Shown: piece by piece, positions 33,480 through 44,735 of the stretch
Layout: every line of letters starts with the position of its first letter
How positions within the stretch are numbered: position 1 is the first letter of the stretch
Assembly: GCA_030407315.1 (NCBI GenBank)
Contig: JALQPE010002569.1
Coordinates: 1 to 64,000, forward strand
Length of the DNA: 64,000 nt
Direction: 5' to 3'
DNA from: Asparagopsis taxiformis
Taxonomy: Eukaryota > Rhodophyta > Florideophyceae > Bonnemaisoniales > Bonnemaisoniaceae
The notes under the pieces: generated by a model
Told to the model about the DNA's origin: nothing
What the model saw: only the letters and a program-made list of their open reading frames with translations
Databases searched by the model: none
Translations under genes and position numbers: made by a program

Positions 33480-34323
33480 CTAATGTTTGTCCATAAAGCT
33501 AGGCTCCTCTTCGGCAGTAGGCACGAGACCGAAATGGGTGAATTGACTCGTGAGAAAGCGAGCAGACGTATCAATCTTTCCGTAACTAGTGACATCGTAA
33601 TCATATCGTTGAAATAACACGTGTGAGATTAATGGTGTGACCATGGTCACACCATTAATCTCACATAATCTCCTACTGCAGTAAAGATGCATGTACAAAC
33701 GGATTGCAATGACAGTTGGAAGAACTGCCGGGTCGCTCGAATAGGCCTTCCAGGCTTGCAAAAAAGTGAGAACGGCACGCGCATTACGCAACGCCGCACG
33801 GTTGAGACAGGCGGGAAGATTGACATGCAAAATGGCCAGCATAAACAGGGAGGTCTGCAGAACAACGTGGACATTTTGTGCACAAAAGCGGTGCAAAAGC
33901 TGTGTCTCGGCGTGTCGAAACTCGAGCACGACCGCCGACATGACGTGAAAAATGTGCACGTGTTCCTCAGAGAAGACGCGACGGAGGTCGAGCCACCTAG
34001 AGTCGCGCAGTGACGATCACACATTTGCCATCGCAAAGTGGCACGCGTGCGCGAAGAAAAAGAGCCCGGAGGTGGTGAAGGGGGAGCGCGAGCGCGAGAA
34101 GCGGGATTCAAAAGGCGTCAATGCGCTGTGCGTCATCGGTGAACATCAACCAATCGGTTTGGAAGCGACGATGCAGCGTGGTAGCGACGAACAGAAGCGC
34201 GTGTGGCGTCGCATTGGTGTCAATCAATTGCGTGCGTATGGACTGTGCGGATTGCCAACTACGCAAGGCGATGAGATAACGATCCGCTTGCGATACTTGT
34301 TTGCCACGGTCGAGTGTGGTCAA
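33480..34323 (-). pseudogene. Possible importin-beta/transportin-like fragment captured in element C
   Basis: On the minus strand 34323-34108 reads SWQSAQSIRTQL, then ALLFVATTLHRRFQTDW, then LTDD-like residues. That order resembles the N-terminal HEAT repeats of importin-13/transportin-3 relatives (W..LQ.S..A, then FAA.TL..KIQ.D). After a stop and frame change, 34020-33480 reads SLRDSRWLDLRRVF and a helical, Leu-rich stretch. The family call rests on pattern resemblance only. Capture by a CACTA-type element would explain its location between the C termini. Confidence 0.3.
33625..33667. repeat. Near-perfect palindrome
   Basis: Arms GTGAGATTAATGGTGTGACC and complement meet at CCATGG with no loop, over about 43 bases. 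It cuts across the importin-like fragment, suggesting a later inverted duplication. Confidence 0.8.
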
Positions 34324-35109
34324 TTGACCACACTAGCATTAATGCTACTTGCACATTGGCGAGAGTGAACTGATGATTGGTTGTCATGAATTGTGGTTGG
34401 CGGCTTGATCCATGAAATTTTTTGTTGGATATATTGTTGAAAGCGTGTGTTTTGTGGCGTGAGGCGTTTGGAAAATCTTGCAATCAGCCTTTCTGTGCGC
34501 CAGAAAAACCCATTTCCGAACAGCTGTCTCAACACACGTTCTGCTCGACAATTGGCTGTTTCGCATACTGGCGATGTTCACATTGTCAGCATCTCTCACA
34601 CATGTACAAGTCGCAGGATTCAACATGGAGACGGCACCAGAGGAGATAACAGCTGTTTACGCTTTGGTTCACTCGGCGCATCGCGACTATGATCGCAAAT
34701 AGCTCTCGAATTGAGAAAGTAATCAACTATGGAACACTCTTCCGTATCTGTTTCAGTTCCTTCACGGAAGCCTCAGTGATTAGCTCGAAAAGCTCTTTCT
34801 GCACCAATTTTGTGCATCGCTGCTCCCATTCGTGAACTCCTATTTATTCCCAACTTCCGTTCGGAAATTGAGGAATATGACGTCACATTCCTCAGCGATT
34901 GCAGGCCCTTCAGCACGATTCTAATTGTCATCGCACTAAAATCGATAGTGTCATCTCCTATCCCAACTGACATAAACATGATTCTATTCTCTATTGGCAG
35001 AATAGGCTTCACTGAGACTAGAAACCTCAATCCCATTCTAGGTCGGTCGATCTGCTATCCTCTTTCATTTATCCTCCCTCGTACTAACTTCGCTACCTAC
35101 AAATATCTG
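34324..35109. other. Right internal part of element C; no supported gene
   Basis: Several short frames on both strands, none convincing. It is not homologous to the corresponding internal part of element A (620-1074), so shared sequence ends near 35110. Confidence 0.4.
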
Positions 35110-35577
35110 TAAAGCTCGACCACAATTACTATCTTCGTATACCACACACCATTACACCATTCCAATATTTACCTTCACACCAACACTATGCTCCATATTT
35201 CCTCTCAAGTCCACTCCACGAGACAGTGTTGTGAACCAATACACGGTACTACCCGCAGACAATACAATTTGCTATCTACACTACTGTCTACAGATTTACC
35301 CAGACAGTGCAGTAATACAATACAATGCACTGCCTCAGACAGTAAAATGTACTGTCTGCACATACTGTCTGGCGGCAACACTTCCGGACAGTAAAATTTA
35401 CTGTTCTGGACAGTAAATTTTACTGTTTTTGGTACTGCCCAGATTTCGTGCCAGTTTATTGCTGCAGCAGTATTCTGAAATTTCCAGACAGTAAATTTTA
35501 CTGTCTCCGCGCACTGTCTTGGCCAGACAGTAATTTTTACTGTCTCAGACAGTAAATTTACTGTCTTTTTTCATTCC
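35110..35577. repeat. Subterminal palindromes, right end of element C
   Basis: Reverse complement of 218-640 at the left end of element A, nearly base for base, including the TACTGTCTG/CAGACAGTA palindromes. One extra palindrome copy is present near 35400-35420. Similarity to the element A left end is far higher than to the C left end. Confidence 0.85.
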
Positions 35578-35590
35578 CAACACCGTAGTG

Positions 35591-37058
35591 TTGGTTTGGA
35601 ATCATATTGTGAAAAGCTCGAGGATCTTGCAGAGTCGATTGAATTTAGCGATGCGGGTAATGGTGCGCTCGTGATGCGTCTGTTGGAACTGTTCATCGAC
35701 AGTAAACATGGCGCAGCCGCTATGGTTACACTTGCGGAATATCTCATCACTGGAGATATGGGCATTGCAAAGGACAGTGAACGTGCCGTATGGCTCTGTG
35801 AACGTGCGTTGGAGAAGAGCAGGGACTGTAGCGACAAAGTGGTCGGTATCGCAAAACAAATGGATTGTGCGAAATCGTGCAAGCCAACGGACACTGCACT
35901 CACGATTCGTCTACTACAAATCTGCGTCGACAAATCCAACAACACAGAGGCCATCGTCATGCTCGTCAAAAGTACTGTGTTCAAACAAAGCGAATCGTAA
36001 CACGGACCACGCACTACGGCTGTGCGGCAAACTAATCGATAGCGACGTGTCTTGCGACAGAGCGCTTCATCTCGCGGAGGAAATCGGCAAGGGTACGACG
36101 CGCGTCGCCAAAAACATGCCATTGTCCATAAGAATCTGCGAAATGTGCATGGAGAAATGAGACGATCCATGCGCGATCGAAACTGGCGTGGAAATCATGT
36201 GCGGTTCCACAGAAGCTAGCGACGTAAATCGCGCAATCCGTCTCTGCGAACGCTATGTAAACAACAACATATGCTGCGAGATCATCTGCATCGCGCAAAA
36301 AATCTGCACCGAAACATCTCAATACGTACACAACTCATCCATATCGCAACGTCTACTAAACGTCTGCCTCAGCGCACGACACGACCTCTCCACCATATTC
36401 CTGCTCGCACAAATCCTACTGCAAGGCGTACGCGGGGTTGCATGCGACCCCGCGCGCGCCATGCAGCTATGCGCGATGTGCATACGACACGACGTGTCGT
36501 ACATCGCGCGGCTGCGACGCGTCGCGGGGCAACTCGGGGGTCAAAGCTGCGACAAGAAGCTTCTACATCTTGCGATCGCGCTGTGCGAGCCAGCGCTCGC
36601 GCACGCGGACGACACGCGCGTCATGGTGCTTCTGGCCGAGCTGCTGATCCGTCTGGATTGCGAATTGCACGGAAGAAGTGATATTAGAGGCGAAACGACA
36701 AGCCGAAGGGCTTGGGAATAGTGCTGTGTTTTATATTGCATCTGATATGTATAATCACGGGTGGAAGGGCGGAGAAACGGCGTCGATTCGTGCTTATCTG
36801 GCGACGAATGCGACGAAGAAAAGAATTTCAGAAGAGTTGAAGACAGTTCATTGGTTTAATCCAGAGGAGTTTGGAGTAAGTCAAGATGCAATGGGCATGT
36901 CGAGATTGGTAGACGCGGCAATGTGCGTGCAGGCGGATCGATTTGTTCATGCACTGCCGTCGAATTTTGGGAGTTGGGTAGCGGGGCAGAGGGCGGGCAA
37001 GGGGAAAGCAGAAACAAAGGTATTGAATTGCATTGATCAAAGCTTCATAGACCGATGA
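35591..37058 (+). pseudogene. Sel1-repeat protein gene, 3' half (split by element C)
   Basis: Continues the Sel1-like repeats of 19596-20840: GLESYCEKLEDLAESI, GALVMRLLELFIDSKHGAAAMVTLAEYL and so on. It has further lesions: a frameshift near 35975, an in-frame TGA at 36158-36160, and another frameshift near 36680. Reading then runs to a TGA at 37056-37058, with the last repeat being NSAVFYIASDMYNHGWKGGE. The whole gene would have encoded roughly 900 residues. The extra lesions on this side indicate that the gene decayed after the insertion. Confidence 0.75.
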
Positions 37059-37704
37059 AGTAGCGCGGTTGGGTGGATGACAATCAACATTTTTGCAATG
37101 GCGGTCGGTTGAATTTTCCATCGACAGCATGGTTGCGAAATATATACTGAGCGGAGATCAGCGACATTATGGTTCCTGCACGGGCACTAGAGTTGGGATG
37201 TGGTCTCATTACATGGACATCCTGACTCCTCACGTTTCCTCTTCGCAGCATGTCTAACATTGCTGCTGCGCAACTGCTATCTACACCACTTTTTATTGTT
37301 CAATTTCGGGATAAAGCTGGTATACTTAGCGTACTGCGGTTACCACACCAGTCACACTGGACATGTGGGCTAATAGTCTAAGCCTAAGTAGAGTTGCAAA
37401 TACGGTACTTCTGAGGACATGCTACACTACCATAATATATTAGGGTGTATGGGTATCTAGGAATGGGAATCTACTGGTGGATTGCGAGCTAAGACCTGCC
37501 TGCTCTGGCAAACAGAATTTCGGTGCATCAGATTCGCGCGCGCGAAGCGCGCGCCAGCGCGTAAAGGGAACTTGTACCATCACATAACCTTTCCTATACA
37601 AATGTAGCTTTGACCGGCACTTAATTAATCCACTCAAACACGTAGCCTCCATTTCCTCTCTCTCCCTTTATTCTATTCATAGCCGTGACTACATCTGTAA
37701 TATG
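37059..37704. other. Non-coding interval
   Basis: No convincing gene. A short alternating CGCGCGCGAAGCGCGCGC inverted repeat lies near 37533-37552. Confidence 0.4.
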
Positions 37705-38235
37705 CTATTCCATGTAGTGAGCTCCGAGGGTAACCAGAAATCCCGTGAACGAAACTTGCACAAGTAGTGGTCGTAACGCATATAGTTCAGTTCTTGCACC
37801 CTTGGTATAACCGTAGCAGTTCTCGATCACATGTATTCCATCATTTGTAACAGCCTCTGTTGATAGTTTTGCATACATTGCGGACGTGTCCCGGAATTGA
37901 TCTGCTTCACGCTCAATTTGCAATCTCCAAGTCGACTGGTCGGACGATGTCAGAGCATAACAGCGGCATTCTAATATGGTGCTATTATTTTCTCGATGTC
38001 TTGCGATCAGGCAAGTCATGCTTCCGACTAGTTGTTGCAGAGCATTGCCGATTTCGTTGAGAATATCCTCAGGGAAAACAAGCCCTAGCTCCAGCGAAGA
38101 AGCAAATCGAGGCACGCTAATGTCTTAATATCCAATTCCGTAGCAGCTAGACATGCACGCATTTCTAGCTTCGCAAGATCCCGGGCAAATCGCCATGAAA
38201 GTACGGAACGCGTCTGCAGCAAGATCATATCAACC
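37705..38235 (-). pseudogene. Unrecognised protein-like remnant
   Basis: The minus strand from an ATG near 38233 reads MILLQTRSVLSWRFARDLAK, then KLEMRACLAATELDIKTLACLDLLLR. After a one-base shift near 38100 it reads LELGLVFPEDILNEIGNALQ and continues to a stop at 37705. The amphipathic, ordered look of both parts suggests a former coding sequence. I do not recognise the family. Confidence 0.35.
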
Positions 38236-38491
38236 CAGATCTCTTAGCTGCACAGCAGATAGCTGGGCAACCTTCTGCGGAATATGATGGAGATGCGAAA
38301 GATGCAGTGTTGACGAATAGTGTGCATCGGAATTGTACAATGGATGAGCAGGGTGTGGGTCGGTAGATTCGGTGTAAGCGGGCATGAGTTTTGAGCTTGT
38401 GGTATAATTAGGACGCGAATAGCCGGAGATGGCATATCGTTGGGTTGCAAAAGCGCATGTGTGTCTGTGAAGTGCAACGCGGCAGTCTAGA

Positions 38492-39608
38492 TTATCTGTG
38501 ATGTTGAAGTTGTGAAGCGGAGCGGGTGCAAACGTGTGTTGAGGAGTAGTAAGTGATTGCTGCTGATTGTAGACTCTGACGACATTGGAAGGGCATGATC
38601 AAGTAGCGCAGAGCTATGGGTCCGAGAAAATTGAACTTGTCCTTGAGCTGCAGGACTGCGCCTTTCTTCAGAACCGTTTTGCGCATACTGTTTTGGAGCC
38701 TCAGTTTCCGCAGATATTTGACTCTGATTTCCACTAGTAGTACCTTTTTCAAAATACAATGGAGAGTCTGTAGACTCTCCAAACAGAGCGTCTACCGGCA
38801 ATTTTTAGTTCATAGTCGGTAGCGTTGCTTAGACTCTCACATTGCAGCTTTTGTGCATAGAGCTGTGGTTGGTACTCAGAATTCGGGTGATGCCCAGCAT
38901 GTAATTCATTCGCCAGAGATGGTTGATAAGAAAGCGGACGGTGCTCCCTTCCCAGAGCTGTTCCAAACAGTCCTTGTAAATGCAGCCGTGATATTTTCTT
39001 AGGGTCTCTTCCCAGGGATTCAGGTTGCTGACTAGAGCTTAAACAGTATGCAATGAGCTGAGACATTTTTTGTCGTGCAGCAGCATGTTACCTTGCCAGT
39101 TCTAGTAGATCGGATCGCCTGAGCGACACCACAGAAGCTTGCAGCGTATGAGTACCAGATTTTCTGGCAGGATAAGGCAGTTCCCAGTCGAGCCGATGTA
39201 TTCATAGATGCAACCGCGAGTTAGTAGGGCGCGGAGAGTTTGTCTTGTTTGCATACCACCTCGCAAATTTTGCGAAGCTGAGGACTCTGCAAACTTCCGT
39301 TGCTCCAGCACATTGTAGTGAATCGTCTGCGCCTTTCGACAGCGTTTTGATGGGCTATGCATCGGTAATTGATTTGTCTGAAAATTCTTTTGCACATTGT
39401 TTGGTTGAGGAGCCACTTGGTTTTGCTGCATTCGCTTTATCAACACGCTTGCCTGTGGTTCTTTCAGTATCAGCAGGGAGTTTGTCAAATGTTGTTGGTG
39501 CGCTAGCCGGGCTTCTTGTGGCTGTACATTTTGCTGACCGACAGGACTTGATTGTGGTTGAACCATTCTAGTACCATGCTGCTGCGAGAAGCTTCTATTC
39601 TGCGACAT
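38492..39608 (-). pseudogene. Gln-rich protein remnant
   Basis: The minus strand starts at an ATG (39608, MSQNRSFSQQ) and runs Gln/Asn-rich for about 120 residues. Further Gln/Ser-rich frames occur at 39066-38749 and 38801-38492 in other phases. This is typical of a decayed low-complexity transcription-regulator-like gene. No domain can be named. Confidence 0.3.
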
Positions 39609-41344
39609 CTGTTACGCATTTCATGCGTAATGAATGAAGGATTGACTGACGGTTGATAGCGGCTCCGGATGAGTTCTGGCTGGAGTAGTATTCAAATGAA
39701 GCCAGAGGTTCACATGAAGGCGGAAGTCCACATCAGTACGTTTGGTTGTGGGCGAGCGACGGAGGTCTATTTTGCTTCTACGCTTTTGGCTTTTGGCAGC
39801 GACGCGTGAAAGCGATGCTGCGCCCCGTATCGTATGCACGCTTAGTAAGCGCTTATGGGTAGCAGACTGTGCGATTTTCAAGTGAATTCCAACGAGTCCG
39901 CCAGTCGTTACACAGCCTCCCCTTCCACTTCTGTCCGATAGGAGCCCCCATGTACATCACGTTTTCGCCGAGCAGTTTAGTGTTGGCTTTTAATGTATTC
40001 CAGTTGGACAGAGGCAGTTGCTGTAGCAACGCGCTGGATGTATTCATGGTACAGACCTTATGCAAGATCAGCATGTGAGTGTCCGTAAATTAAAAGATCC
40101 AGTTGAGGAATTGCTCTGCACAACTCGATCACTGAGGTGATTTACTGCGATGACGGGGCAGATGCAGCCAATGGTTGAGAGCATTAAGTGGTTCAACGCG
40201 CCAATGAAATCGTCATTAATCAAGCCCGTCGACGGATGAAACGCGCGAAAAAATTGTTAGCAGTGCCACAATTTTGATAACGCATAGACTCAGAGCGTGA
40301 TCGCAACGATGCGCCCAGAATCCGTGAGGGGGAAATGGATGAGTAGGAATGTGTATCGGGATTCAGAGTCGCAGATCGATATTGTTAGAAGTAGGAAAGA
40401 ACAAACCGTCAATGATAGAGAAGGGAGCGCGCAAACCATACTTTGATGAATGCGAGCGGAAGGAGGGTGGTACATCATCTCGTGGATATTGTGGAGGGAG
40501 GTGTTGAAGAGTGTGCGCCGACGTTCTGACACATTGCGAGAGACCCTTAATAGTAATCAAAACTTGTAAATATAAAAATGTGCACCACGTGGCGCCATAT
40601 GCAATTGTATGGAAAAACGTGCGTTCATCTCTCGCTTCGCTGCCTCAACTGGCCTTGCGTGCTTACTGAAAGCTCAGACCATTGGTTCCCATCGTCCTCG
40701 AGCCCGACCCGTCATCTTTGCTCTCCATATTATCACCCTTTCTTGATCCTCTCCTCTACATTGCAATTCGTCTGGTGAAACCGCACACAACGGAACATGC
40801 CACCAGACCTAGACCTGGACTGCAACCCTGCCCATCCTCTTCCCTATTTCCCAACTCACGAGCACCACCCTCAATCCTCGATGAACTAGATGCGCCAGCA
40901 CACCACGATGGTGGCAATGGTCTGTGCGAGTCCTAAACCAGTCCTCCCGTCCGCCCTGACGTGACTTCCCTTGGAATACGTCTCATGTTACTCGCATTCA
41001 ACGCACAAATTCATCCTCTAACGCTTCTCCGCGACCAAGACGCACCAAATCGCGACAATGTACTTCGCGTTCGTTGCGCGTGGTGTCGGCACTTTCTCGC
41101 CCATCGCGACGCGTCACAATCGCGCTTTCGTCACCACGCACCACAAAGCCCCCGCATCCTTCGACGCCCTGTTCTGCGTGCGATCCCTGGTTGTGAACAT
41201 TCCGCGCATATTCACGAATAGCACTTTATTTACTACGTTCAGTTTGCCATGAACTGTTCCAATAGCGATGCGTTCGCCAGACAACAATTGCATGCATCAA
41301 TGCATGTCAAATTTGACACACAATAGAATGGTCTCCGCAATATA
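39609..41344. other. Host-like interval without a supported gene
   Basis: Short frames only. The stretch 40680-41250 is C-rich and has several overlapping short frames on the plus strand, including a 64-residue ATG frame at 41058. None shows a recognisable domain. Confidence 0.35.
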
Positions 41345-41935
41345 TTAGACTTCGCTCGCAACGGTTCTCAACGTGGCATCATTATGTTTGATGTTATGGT
41401 CACTTAGCTTCTTGAGATTACATATGACCAATTTGAACGGCTCTTCACATTCAATAATTGTTGATCTTCTGAATCCAACGATAGTCAGTGCCCAGTTGCA
41501 TCGCCTCATCTGTCCTATCCGTACAAACAAGAGGCCATAAGACGTTTTCCTCGACGTAACATTCAGCGATTTCATTGTCGCATCGTGTCTATTGAATATC
41601 GTAATCCTGCGTATTCTTAAACTCCTCTCCATTACTCTCCAGCATTCGACCATACCACGTGAATATCTGCGTCTACTTTCTCGCCAACCTTCGCCTACAT
41701 CAAGCACCAGGTCATGAACGCCCAATACGTACCACTTACTACCCGCACCGCCCACCTCCCTATCAGTGGTCACTAGGCAGTTGTTCTCCAGCATGCCTAC
41801 AATCGCCTTGATCTCTTCCTTGCACACGCACCATATCCTCCGCAGTGTGTCCATGGGAATGTCGGTTCGTCTCCTCACGACGTAACAATGAGCGGAACAT
41901 GTCGGGTGCACTTAGTTGTCTGCAGTGCAGATAGA
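41345..41935 (-). pseudogene. Possible TFIIE-alpha-like winged-helix remnant
   Basis: The segment EIKAIVGMLENNCLVTTDRE followed by KWYVLGVHDLVLDVGEGW and RRRYSRGM has the order of a winged-helix recognition helix, wing and basic linker, as in the N-terminal domain of TFIIE alpha. A preceding MFRSLLRREE piece lies in another frame just upstream, so a frameshift is likely. This is a resemblance only; other winged-helix proteins are possible. Confidence 0.25.
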
Positions 41936-42071
41936 CGCACAGTGTGACTCTGAGTGTAGCTACCGGAACAGGTGGGAAGGAAATAGACACGTTTTATCGT
42001 TTGAATTGTGTTCAGTATATAGAAGGGATAGAAGATGAGATATTTTCTTTCTTTGTCTCATGCGAAAGTTA

Positions 42072-42438
42072 CTATTTGTCCATAGTGAATCGTAGCAGAC
42101 CTTCTTTGATACGTGTTATGTCCTCTGCAAGAATTGTTTTGTCATCAGACAAGTTTTTGAATGTCGTTAGTATAGACGATGCGGCAATTTCCGATGTCCA
42201 GGGAGAATCTGCTCCACTGTTTGTGAGCCTATTAAGATTTTTGTACTTGCTTTTGTACGTATCGTCTCCCTCTCTTCCGTACCACGCAACAATCAATCCC
42301 GAAAATGATTTGTTTTCAGTATGATGAGAAACAATTCTGGCTAGCCAGAATGGTTCTTTTGAATCACATTGGTCTCCAACTACGGCCACGAAGTGGTCTC
42401 TGATGTATACATGATCCATGAAATTACTTTCAAGAGTT
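42072..42438 (-). pseudogene. 3' part of a gene interrupted by element B (small-barrel domain)
   Basis: The minus-strand frame is open up to the element B terminus at 42439 (TLESNFMDHVYIRDHF), so translation of the original gene probably began beyond the insertion. The visible part carries FVAVVGDQCD, then EPFWLARIV, then IVAWYGRE, a strand pattern resembling BAH/Tudor-type barrels, and ends at 42072. The family is uncertain, and it may itself be transposon-derived. The 5' part should lie past the right end of element B, outside the window. Confidence 0.45.
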
Positions 42439-42464
42439 CACTACCGAGTTTGAGATTAAAAAAT

Positions 42465-42830
42465 GTAGTAAATTTACTGCCTGAGGCAGTAAAAATCACT
42501 GCCTGAGCAATGTAGTGCCTGAGGCAGTAAAATTACTATTTTAATTTTTTCAGTTCTAGTGCCGCAGGCAGTAAAATACAAAATTTCCTGGCAGTACGGT
42601 ATGTAGCAGAATTCAGTACTGTACGATAGCAAATTCTAGTAATTTTTGCTGGTACCACAGGGCAGTAGTGCAATGCAGTGATTTTTGATGATTTCTGCAA
42701 TGGAATGTACTGCCGTACAGTACTGCCCTGGCAAATGACCTGGCATTAGAATCAGGCAGTAAAATATACTGGCTCCGGCAGTGAATTGTACTGCCTGCAA
42801 GTACTGCCTTGATAGTAATTGGTGATTGGT
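42465..42830. repeat. Subterminal palindromes, left end of element B
   Basis: Repeated CTGCCTGAGGCAGTAAA and CAGTAAATTTACTG-type units in both orientations, with drift. They are positionally and in sequence the counterpart of 228-545, with CTGCC/GGCAG replacing CTGTC/GACAG. Confidence 0.8.
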
Positions 42831-43136
42831 ATTTTCTGAGATTCAATGTTGCAATAGTTGTCCAGGATAGGGTTGTACAATGTGTTCGCATGTGAGTTCA
42901 AGTAGAGAAGAGAGGAAACTATTCTGAAGCTACTAGTAGTGAGAAGTGTAGAGGATGCATGGTCACATGGAAATGACCGTTACAAAAAAGGTAGGAGAAA
43001 ATCGGTCGTTTTCCGAGGATATGAGTAGAGTAGTTGGCATTATTTGTTACTATTGCTAGCATTCTAGTTCCAGGAAAAGCGTTTGGAGTGACACTCTGCG
43101 ATTGGAACGAGAGGCGAAGGCGAATTTTGACGGAAG

Positions 43137-44660
43137 ATGGAATCTCAGCGTCGTGAGGAAAATCCAAATGACTGCCTAGCAGGGATTATTCGAGAGGGAT
43201 TCAGGACAGTGACTGGGGAAGTTCGTCGTATTGGGGAGAGGATGGATGAAATCGACGATGATCGAACGTCCCAACGCCAGCAAATCGAAAAGCTGATGAG
43301 TCGCGTCGAGTTTATTGTAACGGAACTACAGGGTGTGAAAGACATCTGTGATGGTTTATTACAGCAGAGTCAGGGCACTTCGAAGAAGGGGATGACTGAC
43401 AAGGACAGGGACCGTTTGCGCATCTCGCAGTCAGCAGAACTATCGTTTTCTTACAATTTTCTGTGTGCAGTATTTGGAACTGTTGTACCTTTGCTGGTCG
43501 ACAAGATTGATGCTGGGGCGACAATTTACACCAACCAAGGAATCTACGACCTCCGTGGTTGCAGGTTGCTCTCTGCAATGATGTTTGCGAAGCAGAGCAA
43601 TGACAAGAGGGATGTGTTCCAATCAAACACCGGGAAGAACAACATCGAGCTTCGATTCCAAGTGGTGATGTCTCTCCTGCGGAACATTCAGAAGGAAAAG
43701 TCGGGTACAGGCCGTACAGTGGAAGGCTCGAGCTCTGGACGCGATTCGAATGCGTTCAACGTCTGGAAGGAGAACAAGTACATTCCGGACAAAATAATCG
43801 AAGAAGTTGTTTATGGTGCCACTGGCGATGGCCGAAACCAGCCTGCAGGAAGCATTGACGGAGGGGCTAGGAAGCGGAGGAAAACAGATGGAAATGGTGG
43901 ACAGTTGAGCAAGCGTGAAATATCTTTGGCTGTTACGAAAGTTGCGCTGACAAAGGTGCTCGGTTTCCTGAACAAGTCTAGAGAGCAGGTGCGCCATCGA
44001 TTCCTTGTCGAACTGGGGTTCGCTCTAGTGTTGGAAACGGACGCCTCTATCACTTTCGAGTTTCCAACTCACGATCTCATTCGAGATATGGATGTTATCC
44101 CCGATACCCGTGTGACCAACGGAAATCTAAGGCCTGAGGAACGGAAAGTTGTGGATGACAAGAATTCCGAGATCTTGATACAATTCATCGCTGAGCGGAA
44201 AGAGATGGTTGTCATCATTCAGTACGAAGTCGAGATATCGGGATGTGTGGCCAAAAGGATGATTCGAAGGAGAATCAATATCCTGGAGGTAGCCCTGAAC
44301 ACTGCAATTGCTTTCCTTCAATGCACGAGTAGAATGGTTTTCCTGCGACGTTCCTGCAATTCACTCAGATTTGTCTATGCAATCGCTTCCGGGATTCTAG
44401 GAATTTTCAAGGTACAATCAGGTCAGACCTTCGAAGAAAGTGTACAAGACGAGCTCAAACAATTAGGAAAGGCGATGTTGCCGAGTGACCGAATCTGTAA
44501 GAGGCATCTCTGTGAAGATGTACTGACAATTACTAACGAAAAATTCGATGAACAACACTTGGAACAGCGTAGTACCGCGTTTGAGGAGGATAGCGGACAT
44601 GGAAATGAAGAAGATGGGAGTGAAAGCTACGTTGAAGTTTTCCTTGATGAGGAAGATTGA
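43137..44660 (+). CDS. Gene 1 (element B): coiled-coil/DNA-associated protein, 507 aa
   Basis: Intact frame from an ATG at 43137 (MESQRREENP). The predicted coiled coil spans about residues 15-85, then TDKDRDRLRISQSAELSF, then a conserved middle with CRLLSAMMFAKQSNDKRDVF. A basic run (RKRRKTDG, about residues 242-249) looks like a nuclear signal. The C-terminal region has RRRINILEVALNTAIAFLQC and FLRRSCNSLRFVYAIASG, ending in an acidic tail. It matches element A gene 1 throughout and lacks the frameshift found there. No known enzyme motif is visible. A role in DNA binding or in assembling the element's proteins is inferred from its first position beside the subterminal repeats. Confidence 0.8.
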   Translation: MESQRREENPNDCLAGIIREGFRTVTGEVRRIGERMDEIDDDRTSQRQQIEKLMSRVEFIVTELQGVKDICDGLLQQSQGTSKKGMTDKDRDRLRISQSAELSFSYNFLCAVFGTVVPLLVDKIDAGATIYTNQGIYDLRGCRLLSAMMFAKQSNDKRDVFQSNTGKNNIELRFQVVMSLLRNIQKEKSGTGRTVEGSSSGRDSNAFNVWKENKYIPDKIIEEVVYGATGDGRNQPAGSIDGGARKRRKTDGNGGQLSKREISLAVTKVALTKVLGFLNKSREQVRHRFLVELGFALVLETDASITFEFPTHDLIRDMDVIPDTRVTNGNLRPEERKVVDDKNSEILIQFIAERKEMVVIIQYEVEISGCVAKRMIRRRINILEVALNTAIAFLQCTSRMVFLRRSCNSLRFVYAIASGILGIFKVQSGQTFEESVQDELKQLGKAMLPSDRICKRHLCEDVLTITNEKFDEQHLEQRSTAFEEDSGHGNEEDGSESYVEVFLDEED

Positions 44661-44729
44661 TAATGGAGGCGTAGAAGTAAAGTTTCATAGCCTTTGAAGG
44701 GAACCGACTACTACGAGAGACTTAAGAGA

Positions 44730-44735
44730 AATAAA
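44730..44735 (+). terminator. Candidate polyadenylation signal, gene 1 (B)
   Basis: AATAAA about 70 bases after the stop codon, in the same relative place as in element A. Confidence 0.55.

Larger units (their letters stand above)
20841..35590. mobile_element. Element C: 14.75-kb CACTA-type insertion in the Sel1 gene
   Basis: The ends are 13-bp inverted repeats seen directly: CACTACGGTGTTG at 20841-20853 and its complement at 35578-35590. The flanks are TTGGTT (20835-20840) and TTGGTT (35591-35596). Excision with a 2-bp TT duplication restores the Sel1 frame exactly (QLV followed by GLESYCEK), while 6 bp would not, so 2 bp is preferred. It contains subterminal palindromes at both ends, a decayed gene 4 chimera, several P1/P2 clusters, a minisatellite and degraded captured sequences. 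It has no intact long gene, so it looks non-autonomous. Confidence 0.8.

Noticed and set aside
206..35590. A single 35-kb element bounded by the near-identical inverted blocks at 206-640 and 35110-35590
   Set aside because: The Sel1 gene is continuous across 20841-35590 only if that interval alone is the insertion, and the flanks of 206 and 35590 do not match.
20835..35596. A 6-bp target duplication TTGGTT
   Set aside because: It would leave the Sel1 halves out of frame. The extra identity comes from a local TTGGTTGGTT sequence, so 2 bp fits better.
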